A DNA stretch of 64,000 nt from Prolixibacteraceae bacterium (lineage in GTDB: Bacteria; Bacteroidota; Bacteroidia; Bacteroidales; Prolixibacteraceae): NCBI GenBank assembly GCA_019459485.1, contig JAIBEZ010000007.1:1-64000 (forward strand). The letters run 5' to 3'. Both the position numbers and the translations under genes were made by a program. The notes under the pieces were generated by a model. The model saw only the letters and a program-made list of their open reading frames with translations. It was not told where the DNA came from and ran no database searches. Shown one piece after another: positions 7,777 through 15,934 of this stretch. Every line of letters starts with the position of its first letter. Position 1 is the first letter of the stretch.

Positions 7777-8663
7777 ATATAGATTATTTAACCCGAAGTC
7801 TCATGTTTGTGCCTGCACACAATGAACGATTGATGGAAAGCGCAACAAGGGTAAATGCCGATGTTTTATTGCTAGATCTTGAAGATTCAGTACAACCCAT
7901 CGAAAATAAGCAAATCGCAAGAGACAATATTATAAAGTATATTTCCGAAGGTCGCTTTAAGGGTCGTCCGGTTTTCCCAAGGGTTAATGACAGGGAAAGT
8001 GGTCAACTGCTAAAAGATGTTTATCAATTAACAATTGATGGAGTTACCGGATTTATGTATCCAAAGGCGAAAAAAGGCGAAGATATTTATTTCTTTGGAA
8101 AGCTTTTGGAAACAATTGAATTTGAAAAAGGAATTCCCATAGGGACCTTTAAAATTATCGCTCTGATAGAAACATCTGGCGCTGTAATGAACATACAGGA
8201 AATTTGTACTGCTTGTCCATCACGTTTAGTCGCTGTAGCTTTTGGTTGCGAAGATTTTGTAACCGATTTAGGAGGAAAACACGATGGGCAAGGTCAGAGT
8301 ATTTTTACGGCTCGTTCAATGATTGCCATGGGTGCAAAAGCAAATAAAGTTATTCCAATAGATACGGTACACATTAAAGTGCATGATTTAGAAGATTTGG
8401 AGAAAAATATTATAATAGCAAAGAATCTTGGATTTGAAGGAATGATGATACTTAATCCAAAAGAATTACCTCTTGCTCATCAATATTTCTCGCCCTCCAA
8501 AGAAGAGATCGATTGGGCCAATGAAATGCTCCAGTTATCAAAAGAAGCAGAAGCCATGGGCAAAGGTGTAGCAGTAAAGGATAACAAATTCATTGGACCA
8601 CCCATGGTTAAAATGGCAAATGGAATATTGAAACGACAAGAGTTAATTGAAAAAAATAAATGA
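7773..8663 (+). CDS. HpcH/HpaI-CitE-like CoA-ester lyase
   Basis: A 296-residue TIM-barrel protein of the citrate lyase beta / malyl-CoA lyase superfamily. Visible motifs are RSLMFVPAHNERLME at the start, LLLDLEDSVQP (metal-proximal Glu/Asp), ALIETSGAV and AFGCEDFVTDLGG. It would cleave or condense a beta-hydroxyacyl-CoA such as malyl- or citramalyl-CoA. Such enzymes are not standard for polysaccharide loci. Its coupling to the MaoC gene and its position after the acyltransferase suggest synthesis of an unusual acyl donor. It overlaps the next glycosyltransferase gene by 4 bp. Confidence 0.85.
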   Translation: MNIDYLTRSLMFVPAHNERLMESATRVNADVLLLDLEDSVQPIENKQIARDNIIKYISEGRFKGRPVFPRVNDRESGQLLKDVYQLTIDGVTGFMYPKAKKGEDIYFFGKLLETIEFEKGIPIGTFKIIALIETSGAVMNIQEICTACPSRLVAVAFGCEDFVTDLGGKHDGQGQSIFTARSMIAMGAKANKVIPIDTVHIKVHDLEDLEKNIIIAKNLGFEGMMILNPKELPLAHQYFSPSKEEIDWANEMLQLSKEAEAMGKGVAVKDNKFIGPPMVKMANGILKRQELIEKNK

Positions 8664-9580
8664 TACCTATACAAGGACCTTTAGTAAGTATCTGCTGCCT
8701 TACATTTAATCACGAATTCTATATACGCGAATGTATTATTGGATTTATTTCGCAAAAAACGAGCTTTACTTTTGAAGTTTTAATCCACGATGACGCATCA
8801 TCTGATAATACAGCAAACATTATTCGTGAATACGAGGCAAAATACCCGGATATTATCAAACCGATCTATCAAACAGAAAACCAGTATTCAAAAGGGGTAG
8901 GGGTCACAAGAACCTATCAGTTTCCTAGAGCTAAAGGAAAATATATAGCCCTGTGCGAGGGAGACGATTATTGGACTGACCCCCTTAAATTGCAGAAACA
9001 AATTAATTTTTTGGAAGAAAATTCAACTTTTTCAGGGTGTTACCATGCATGTAAAATCGAATATCAAGAAAGTGCAAAAAAAACTATTGTAAGACATAAA
9101 GGGAATTCAGAAATTGATTTGGGGTATTTTCTAAAAAATTCAATTTTTGTTGCTACTCATTCATTGGTTTTTAAAAAGGAAATTATAAAGAATATTCCTG
9201 TAAGGGAAAAGTCACTTTTTGCTGGAGATTTTGAGCTTCGTTATCATATTCTTGCAGATGGGAACCTTAAATATTTAGATGATGTGATGGGCGTGTACAG
9301 AAAAGGTGTACCAGGCTCTTGGTCAAAAAATAAAATAACATTTGAAAAAGTTGAAAAGGAATACTTTGATAATCTCCTTGTTCTATTTGAAATAAATAGA
9401 TTAACAAACTACAAATATCAAATTGGAATAATGAAAAAAGTTGAGAAATTATATAGTAGGTATGTAGCGAGAAATTTAAAACTATTAAGATATAAGGAAA
9501 AATTGGTTTTTTTCATAAGTAATTTATCAATTTTTAGGCTACAAGATTATAAAACAATAATAAAAGGGGTGCTTAAATAG
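8660..9580 (+). CDS. Family 2 glycosyltransferase
   Basis: A 306-residue GT-A enzyme. It has PLVSICCLTFNHEFYIRECI at the N-terminus, the DDASSDNT nucleotide-sugar-binding motif near residues 44-51, and the metal-binding EGDDYW motif near residue 105. The donor sugar cannot be read from sequence. The last third is lysine-rich and may contact membrane. It overlaps citE by 4 bp, so it belongs to the same operon. From about here to 13.7 kb the DNA becomes visibly more AT-rich, as is common for serotype-specific genes acquired by transfer. Confidence 0.88.
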   Translation: MIPIQGPLVSICCLTFNHEFYIRECIIGFISQKTSFTFEVLIHDDASSDNTANIIREYEAKYPDIIKPIYQTENQYSKGVGVTRTYQFPRAKGKYIALCEGDDYWTDPLKLQKQINFLEENSTFSGCYHACKIEYQESAKKTIVRHKGNSEIDLGYFLKNSIFVATHSLVFKKEIIKNIPVREKSLFAGDFELRYHILADGNLKYLDDVMGVYRKGVPGSWSKNKITFEKVEKEYFDNLLVLFEINRLTNYKYQIGIMKKVEKLYSRYVARNLKLLRYKEKLVFFISNLSIFRLQDYKTIIKGVLK

Positions 9581-9724
9581 CCCATTAAACCTACGAACTA
9601 AATACACTTTTGCCGAGTTTAAAAATCTAAGGTCATACTTTATGCTGAGTATTTGCAATAGAAACGATCGTCAAAAAGCCAACCCCTTCCATTTTTTAGC
9701 CAAACTATATGCACTAAATTAATA

Positions 9725-10987
9725 ATGAAACAGAAAATATTATTTTTCATCTCATTTGTTTCCTTTATAGGTTATTTTTGCGGGTTAACATTACTAATAT
9801 CTTTTGGCTATAGTGATTTAAGTCGTTACTATTCAATTCCTATAAGAATTATACTATCCGGGCTGATGTTTTATATAATGGTTAAAATATCTTTTAAACA
9901 TTTGCCAGAAAATAGGTTGAATTATTTGCTCTTTTGGATTTTTTGGCTTTTCTATTTTCTAGCAATAGCAAAAGCCATGTTGAATTCTAAAATTGATTAT
10001 TACATTCCGCCATTTGAATTTATGGCCTATTCGATCATCTATAGCATTATTCCTTTTATATTCTTTTCATTAAGACACAGTAATGATACTTTAAACGTAT
10101 TTAAAAATGCAATAATTGCTTCAGGAGTTCTCTTAGCAGCAACAACATATTATTTGTATAGCTCTTTATTGTTTTCTGGTGTAGGGCGAATTTCCATGGC
10201 CAAATATATGGTAGGAAAAGATTTTGCAGCTATTTCACCTTTGTCATTATCTTATGCCAGCAGTTTGGTAATAGCCATTTGTTTATATTATCTGGCCGTT
10301 ACCAAGCTTACAAAAAAAGTTAAGCTATATTATATGATTGCAATTATCTTATCAATGGTCCCATTTTTTTTGGGCGCCTCTCGTGGTAGTGTTTTTGCTC
10401 TGTTGATAACATTTGCCTTTGTGGTTTTCTATCAAGGTTCGATTAAAACTAAAGTAAAATCAATTGTTGTATTTATTATTTTAGGAATAGGCGTCATGTT
10501 CATGGCAAACTATATTGGCAGTTCTGTTATTACACGTGTATTAAGTATTTCTGAAAATATAGATTCCCAAAGCAGTTCTACAATACGATTAGATATGTGG
10601 AGAAGCGCATGGTCCCAATTTCTCTATTCTCCGATTTGGGGCGATAGTATTCAAAGTAAAATTCCTCCACATCCACATAATATCATCTTAGAAGTTCTCA
10701 TGTCAGTAGGCCTATTAGGCTTTATCCCATTTGTATTTCTACTTGTGGCTGCTTTTAAGAAAAGTATCCAAATCATTAAATATTGTCCAGAACAGGTTTG
10801 GGTGTTTATCCTGTTTATTCAAGGGTTCATCCTAAACATGTTTAGTGGATCTTTGTCTACAGCGATTTTCTTTTGGGCAGGGATGGGCTTGGTCTTTTCG
10901 GTCAAAATTGAAAATGAGGACCAATACCAAAAAGTTAAGATTCATTCTATAGATGACGATAATATGGTCGTGTCGCATCCTATATAA
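9725..10987 (+). CDS. O-antigen polymerase (Wzy-like)
   Basis: A 420-residue membrane protein with about 10-12 predicted transmembrane helices and a large periplasmic loop near residues 280-320. It contains FLGASRGSVFALLITF, a motif region typical of the O-antigen ligase/polymerase (Wzy_C, PF04932) family, and PHPHNIILEVLMSVGLLG, in which the His/Asn segment is characteristic. In a Wzx-containing cluster it is more likely the polymerase than the WaaL ligase. Low sequence conservation is usual. A 144-bp non-coding gap precedes it. Confidence 0.82.
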   Translation: MKQKILFFISFVSFIGYFCGLTLLISFGYSDLSRYYSIPIRIILSGLMFYIMVKISFKHLPENRLNYLLFWIFWLFYFLAIAKAMLNSKIDYYIPPFEFMAYSIIYSIIPFIFFSLRHSNDTLNVFKNAIIASGVLLAATTYYLYSSLLFSGVGRISMAKYMVGKDFAAISPLSLSYASSLVIAICLYYLAVTKLTKKVKLYYMIAIILSMVPFFLGASRGSVFALLITFAFVVFYQGSIKTKVKSIVVFIILGIGVMFMANYIGSSVITRVLSISENIDSQSSSTIRLDMWRSAWSQFLYSPIWGDSIQSKIPPHPHNIILEVLMSVGLLGFIPFVFLLVAAFKKSIQIIKYCPEQVWVFILFIQGFILNMFSGSLSTAIFFWAGMGLVFSVKIENEDQYQKVKIHSIDDDNMVVSHPI

Positions 10988-11030
10988 ATGTTAACATTAG
11001 AGTGATTAGAATAAAAATAAATTGAGTGAC

Positions 11031-11963
11031 ATGAATATATTCAAGACGATAAATTTAAGAGTACGAAAAATTAGAAATATCAGAATAATATTTTTATTGG
11101 GGTTAACAATGTTTAATTTCTCTGCCCAGGGGCAAGGAAAGGATTCATTTCACATATATGTTTTAGAAAAAAGATATGATGAAAATGGAGAACACTTCAT
11201 TAAAAACAATGGGTTGCTAAAAAAGATTGATTTAATTGGCGGTTATATGATCGATCCTAAAGAAAGAGGGCTTATTGATTTGGAAAGTATCAAAATATAT
11301 TTAAATAAATTATATCCACAAGCCGATGATGAAGGTGTTTTATGTTTAAATATTGAAAATAGATTATATAATAACCTGAAAAAACATGATTCCGGAACCA
11401 AAGAATTTAATGAAGCAATTCTAGGTTTATCCAAAATGGTAGAATATGTAAAAGGCTATAGACCTAATTTAAAGGTAGGGATCTACGGACTACCATTTAG
11501 ATTTTATTACCCCTCACAAAAAACCTGGGACAAAGGAGCAAAATTGGATTCATTATTATCCAAAACTGATTATATTTTTCCTTCTTTATATGTGCTTTAT
11601 CCTGACAAGCAAAAAGGGATTGAGGCCAATAATAAGTATTGGAAGGAAAATTTAGATAGCGCCTTTGATTATGCAGATCGTTTAAAAAAACCGGTCATCC
11701 CATTCATTTGGTATATTGTAACCATAGGAAATAAAAAATTTGGTGGAGAATTATTAGGGCAAAACGAAATGGTCAGGTATTTGAATTTTATTAAGGAATA
11801 TAAATCAAAAAATTACAATACAGTTAAAGGGGTTGTTTGGTGGGAATCCTCTAAAAATATTTTTGTCGAAAATGTAAAACAGGCAAGTCATCTAAAAGAA
11901 AATATAGAATTAAATAGCTCAAAAATATTGTCTACATATATTGGATCTTTTATAAGGGATTAA
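11031..11963 (+). CDS. Secreted TIM-barrel glycosidase-like protein (hyaluronidase-like)
   Basis: About 310 residues. A hydrophobic stretch IIFLLGLTMFNFSAQGQG near residues 20-37 looks like a signal peptide. VLCLNIENRLY has an acidic pair where GH56-like TIM barrels carry catalytic Asp/Glu, and DYIFPSLYVLYP and VVWWESS resemble later barrel strands. ATG at 11031 is preferred over TTG at 11022. No other gene here is an obvious hydrolase, so it may trim or edit the polymer in the periplasm. Similarity is at motif level only; the function is inference. Confidence 0.55.
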   Translation: MNIFKTINLRVRKIRNIRIIFLLGLTMFNFSAQGQGKDSFHIYVLEKRYDENGEHFIKNNGLLKKIDLIGGYMIDPKERGLIDLESIKIYLNKLYPQADDEGVLCLNIENRLYNNLKKHDSGTKEFNEAILGLSKMVEYVKGYRPNLKVGIYGLPFRFYYPSQKTWDKGAKLDSLLSKTDYIFPSLYVLYPDKQKGIEANNKYWKENLDSAFDYADRLKKPVIPFIWYIVTIGNKKFGGELLGQNEMVRYLNFIKEYKSKNYNTVKGVVWWESSKNIFVENVKQASHLKENIELNSSKILSTYIGSFIRD

Positions 11964-12018
11964 ATTTTCATGGTCCAATTGAATAAAAATAAATCAAACG
12001 AATAATATTTCTAAAATA

Positions 12019-13086
12019 ATGACGAAGGTTTTATTTATTACAGGAAAACTCCAGGAATATCGAATTCCCATATTTAATATCATTGGCAAAACGGAAAATA
12101 TTGAATTGTCTGTTGCTCATGCTGGAAAACCATTAAATATTGCATCTGACAGCTTTACGGAGATCATCCTGAAAGAAAGGCATTTTGGAGGTTTTACTCT
12201 ACATGATAAAACTTTAAAAAGTTTATGTGATAAATATGATGTTGTTGTTGCAATGTTTTATGTGCAAAAATTATCCTTTCTAAAACTTGCATTTATAAAA
12301 AGAAATTTCAAACTTATTTATTGGGGTATTGGTGTAAAAGCTTCACAAAAAAGTAAATATGACTCACCTGGTTTATCAAATTTATTAAGGTATATGCTAA
12401 TAAAGAGAGCTGATGCTATGATTTTTTATTCTGATTATCCAATTGCTAAATATATCGGTAAGGGGATGGGAAGTGAAAATTTATTTGTCATGAATAATAC
12501 TGTAAAAATAAGTGAAACGATTTCAAAAGATTTAGTACGTGATAAGCTTATATTTGTGGGTACATTAAATAAATCAAAAAAAATATTTCAACTTCTCGAA
12601 AGTTATTACGCTGCTTTTAATCAAAATCAATCTCTCCCTAAATTAGATGTAATTGGTGACGGTGCCGACTTTGTAACAGCAAAAGAATGGGTGAAGCAGC
12701 ATAATATGGAAAATCAAATTTTTCTTTATGGATCTATTTTTAATGAGCAACTTTTGGAAAAACATTTTCGTCAAGCTATCGCATGTATTTCCCCGGGTCA
12801 GGCAGGGTTATCTGTTTTGAAAAGTATGGGATATGGCGTTCCATTTATTACGAAATTTGATGCAATAACTGGGGGTGAACGCTTTAATATTCAAAATGAT
12901 TTTAATGGCATTCTTTATAAAAGTGAGGAAGATTTAACCAATATATTGCTAAATATCGCATCTAATATAGACAAATACCTGAAAATGGGTGTAAACGCCA
13001 AAGAGTATTACAATTCCAATAGAACACCCAAGCACATGGCACAAGGATTCATTGACGCAGTAAAGTATGTAATTCAAAAAAAATAA
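12019..13086 (+). CDS. Family 4-like (GT-B) glycosyltransferase
   Basis: A 355-residue protein with a two-Rossmann layout. KVLFITGKLQEYRIPIFNII opens the N-terminal domain, and DKLIFVGTLNKSKKIFQLLESY opens the C-terminal donor-binding domain near residue 175. SPGQAGLSVLKSMGYGVPFI near residue 260 corresponds to the EX7E region of GT4 enzymes, though the first Glu is replaced by Gln/Ala here. It transfers an unknown sugar during repeat-unit assembly on the cytoplasmic face. Confidence 0.78.
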   Translation: MTKVLFITGKLQEYRIPIFNIIGKTENIELSVAHAGKPLNIASDSFTEIILKERHFGGFTLHDKTLKSLCDKYDVVVAMFYVQKLSFLKLAFIKRNFKLIYWGIGVKASQKSKYDSPGLSNLLRYMLIKRADAMIFYSDYPIAKYIGKGMGSENLFVMNNTVKISETISKDLVRDKLIFVGTLNKSKKIFQLLESYYAAFNQNQSLPKLDVIGDGADFVTAKEWVKQHNMENQIFLYGSIFNEQLLEKHFRQAIACISPGQAGLSVLKSMGYGVPFITKFDAITGGERFNIQNDFNGILYKSEEDLTNILLNIASNIDKYLKMGVNAKEYYNSNRTPKHMAQGFIDAVKYVIQKK

Positions 13087-13097
13087 ATCAGGTTATT

Positions 13098-13739
13098 ATG
13101 AAACAATATTTGTATTCTTTCCTAACTTTTAAAAAATATCTATACTCCAGGGTTTCATTTTTTGCATTATGGGATAAAAAAACTCGATTTACCAAGTATT
13201 CTGAGATTAGACGTTTTGCAAAATTAAAAAATTGTAATATCGGAAAATATAGTAGGGTTAATCCTAATTGCAAGTTATCAAATACAACTGTTGGAAAGTT
13301 TTCCGCGATTGGTCATAGTAGTGAAATTGGTTTAGGAAGGCATCCTTTAAACTATGTATCCTCACAAAATATTTTTTACAAAAATAATAATTTAAATAAT
13401 CGTTGGGTTAAATCAATTGATTTTCCAATACTTCCAATTAAGATTGGCAATGATGTTTGGATAGGAATTCATAGTCTAATTATGGATGGAGTTTCAATTG
13501 GTGATGGGGCCGTTGTAGGTGCCTGTTCTGTTGTAACAAAAGATGTACCTCCATATGCTATTGTTGTTGGTTCTCCATCAAGGATCATTAAATATCGGTT
13601 TGAAAAAGCCGTGATCGATAGACTACTTGAAATAGAATGGTGGAATTTTTCAGATGACGAAATCTCAGGATGTATTGATTTTTTCAGAGAACCTGAAATA
13701 AATTTGGAAATATTAAACAAATACTTTCCAAAACATTAA
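13098..13739 (+). CDS. CatB/WbbJ-like O-acetyltransferase (hexapeptide repeat)
   Basis: A 213-residue left-handed beta-helix acyltransferase with repeats such as IGKYSRVNPNCKLS, VGKFSAIGHSSEIG and NDVWIGIHSLIMDGVSIG. It ends in the typical IVVGSPSRIIKYRF loop and a C-terminal helix. The His in SAIGHSSEIGLGRHPLN is a candidate catalytic residue. It probably O-acetylates a sugar of the polymer using acetyl-CoA. It lies 11 bp after the GT gene and 14 bp before the oxidoreductase gene. A role as an N-acetyltransferase for a 3-amino sugar cannot be excluded. Confidence 0.82.
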   Translation: MKQYLYSFLTFKKYLYSRVSFFALWDKKTRFTKYSEIRRFAKLKNCNIGKYSRVNPNCKLSNTTVGKFSAIGHSSEIGLGRHPLNYVSSQNIFYKNNNLNNRWVKSIDFPILPIKIGNDVWIGIHSLIMDGVSIGDGAVVGACSVVTKDVPPYAIVVGSPSRIIKYRFEKAVIDRLLEIEWWNFSDDEISGCIDFFREPEINLEILNKYFPKH

Positions 13740-13753
13740 TAATTTGAATTATC

Positions 13754-15919
13754 ATGAAACAACTCATACAAGACCTTAAAAACGGTAATACCTTATTGGA
13801 ACAAGTACCTGCCCCACAAGTAAAGGGTGGTTCTGTTTTAATAAAGACCACACACAGTTTGGTATCCTTAGGAACCGAGCGCATGTTGGTGGAGTTTGGC
13901 AAAGCCAGTTTAATTGACAAAGCCCGCCAACAACCAGACCGGGTAAAGGAAGTTTTGAATAAAATGAAGACGGATGGCATCATGCCAACGTTGGAAGCCG
14001 TATTCAATAAATTGAACCAGCCATTGCCCCTGGGTTATTGCAATGTAGGTATTGTGGAAGAAGTAGGCAAAGGCGTACATGGGTTTCAGGTAGGCGATCG
14101 CGTGGCTTCCAATGGCAACCATGCCGAATATGTATGTGTGCCGGAAAACCTGGCAGCAAAAATACCAGAGAATGTAAGTGATGAAGAAGCATCATTTACA
14201 GTGATCGGCTCCATCGGACTGGAAGGAATTCGCTTGTGTAATCCTACTTTTGGAGAAACGATTGTGGTGATTGGCTTGGGTTTGATTGGTTTGGTAACGG
14301 CTGAATTACTAAAAGCCAATGGCTGCAAGGTCATCGGTTACGATTTCGATCAGCAAAAAGTAGAGTTGGCTTTGAGTAAAGGCATTGTTGCTTTTAATCC
14401 GTCACAGGGAAACAATCCGGTCAAGTTTGTACTGCAAGCCACCAATGAAATTGGCGCCGATGGAGTTATAATTACTGCCTCGAACAAAGGAGATGAAATT
14501 ATTCATCAGGCTGCCGAAATGAGCCGTCAACGAGGCCGGATTATATTGGTAGGAGTGATTGGTTTAAACATCCTCCGCGATGATTTCTATAAAAAGGAAT
14601 TGACCTTCCAGGTTTCCTGTTCGTATGGTCCCGGCCGCTATGACGAAAACTACGAACTAAAAGGACAGGATTATCCTATTGGTTATGTGCGCTGGACCGA
14701 AAAACGGAATTTTGAAACCGTACTGAATGCCATCTCAACTGGCCAACTCGATGTAAAACCATTGATAACCGAAAGAGTTTCGTTGGAGAATTTCGATCAG
14801 ATTTATGGGGATATGCGCAAATCAGGTTCTATTGCTTCTATATTGGTTTATCCAACCGATTCAAAAAGAATAAATACGGTAAGTTTGAATAACCAAACAT
14901 TTGAAGGAAAGAAAGGCGTGTTTGGCATTATCGGAGCAGGTAACTTTACATCTGCCACTATCATACCCGGAATGAAAGCGGCCAATGCCAATATGAAATA
15001 CATTGCCAGCGCCGGAGGATTGACAGCAAAGATCATGGCAAAGAAAGGAAACATCTCGAAAGCCACTTCTGATTACAAGGAGATTCTGAATGATCAGGAG
15101 GTTGATACCATCATGATCACCACCCGCCATAACCTTCATGCCAAAATGGTGTTGGAAGCGCTAAAGGCTGGCAAAAATGTTTTTGTTGAAAAACCGTTGT
15201 GCCTCACAGAGGATGAACTTCAACGGATCGTCATTGCGAGCGGAGCGAAGCAAACTGTCCTTGACGAGCAGATTGCCGCGCTCCCCTCGGTCGCTCGCAA
15301 TGACGCACCCATGATCGTTGTTGGTTTCAACCGTCGTTTTGCTCCCCTTGCTCAAAAAATGAAACAACTGTTGGGTGAAGGCCCTAAGAATATCAATGCA
15401 ACCATGAATGCAGGTTTTATCCCTGCCAATGTATGGATACACGATTTGGAAGTGGGAGGTGGCCGCATTATCGGAGAAGCATGTCACTACATTGATTTAT
15501 GTACTTTTCTGGCAGGCAGCAAAGTGAAATCGGTTTGTATGAACAGCATGGGAACCAATCCGGAAGAGAATACAGACAATGCCAGTATCCTTTTAAAATA
15601 TGAAAACGGCACCAACGCGGTGATCAACTATTTTGCCAATGGCAGCAAAGCCTATTCAAAAGAACGGATTGAAGCCTTCAACCAGGAAAAAACATTGATC
15701 ATTGACAACTGGCGGGTTTTATCGGGTTATGGAACCAAGGGTTTTTCGAAAATGAAAACCAAACTGGACAAGGGACACAAAGAACAATTCCGCTTGTTGG
15801 TCGAATCGGTCAAAACCGGAAAGCCAATTATTCCATTCGATGAAATTGTGAATACCACCAAAGCAAGCTTCGCAGCCATCCAATCCTTAAAAGAAGGTAG
15901 ATGGGTCGAAGTTTCGTGA
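13754..15919 (+). CDS. Bi-domain oxidoreductase: zinc-type alcohol dehydrogenase plus Gfo/Idh/MocA
   Basis: A 721-residue fusion. Residues 1-370 form a medium-chain dehydrogenase with a GLGLIGLVTAELL NAD motif. Residues 385-715 form a Gfo/Idh/MocA oxidoreductase with GIIGAGNFTSATIIPG and the FVEKPLCL (EKP) motif. In polysaccharide clusters this fusion often sits, as here, directly before a heparinase II/III-like gene and wecB. Its reaction in the pathway is not established; redox isomerisation of a sugar is plausible. A 77-bp repeat with perfect 14-bp ends (15229-15305) is inserted in frame at residues 492-517, just after the EKP motif. Family members normally pass directly to GFNRRFAP there. 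Confidence 0.85.
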   Translation: MKQLIQDLKNGNTLLEQVPAPQVKGGSVLIKTTHSLVSLGTERMLVEFGKASLIDKARQQPDRVKEVLNKMKTDGIMPTLEAVFNKLNQPLPLGYCNVGIVEEVGKGVHGFQVGDRVASNGNHAEYVCVPENLAAKIPENVSDEEASFTVIGSIGLEGIRLCNPTFGETIVVIGLGLIGLVTAELLKANGCKVIGYDFDQQKVELALSKGIVAFNPSQGNNPVKFVLQATNEIGADGVIITASNKGDEIIHQAAEMSRQRGRIILVGVIGLNILRDDFYKKELTFQVSCSYGPGRYDENYELKGQDYPIGYVRWTEKRNFETVLNAISTGQLDVKPLITERVSLENFDQIYGDMRKSGSIASILVYPTDSKRINTVSLNNQTFEGKKGVFGIIGAGNFTSATIIPGMKAANANMKYIASAGGLTAKIMAKKGNISKATSDYKEILNDQEVDTIMITTRHNLHAKMVLEALKAGKNVFVEKPLCLTEDELQRIVIASGAKQTVLDEQIAALPSVARNDAPMIVVGFNRRFAPLAQKMKQLLGEGPKNINATMNAGFIPANVWIHDLEVGGGRIIGEACHYIDLCTFLAGSKVKSVCMNSMGTNPEENTDNASILLKYENGTNAVINYFANGSKAYSKERIEAFNQEKTLIIDNWRVLSGYGTKGFSKMKTKLDKGHKEQFRLLVESVKTGKPIIPFDEIVNTTKASFAAIQSLKEGRWVEVS
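15229..15305 (+). repeat. CGTCATTGCGAGCG palindromic repeat inserted in frame
   Basis: Perfect 14-bp inverted ends (CGTCATTGCGAGCG and its complement) bound a 77-bp element. It is translated as IVIASGAKQTVLDEQ ... VARNDA inside the Gfo/Idh/MocA domain. The same word family occurs as a non-coding cluster at 23440-23720. Confidence 0.85.
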
Positions 15920-15934
15920 AATTCGTTCTAATTC

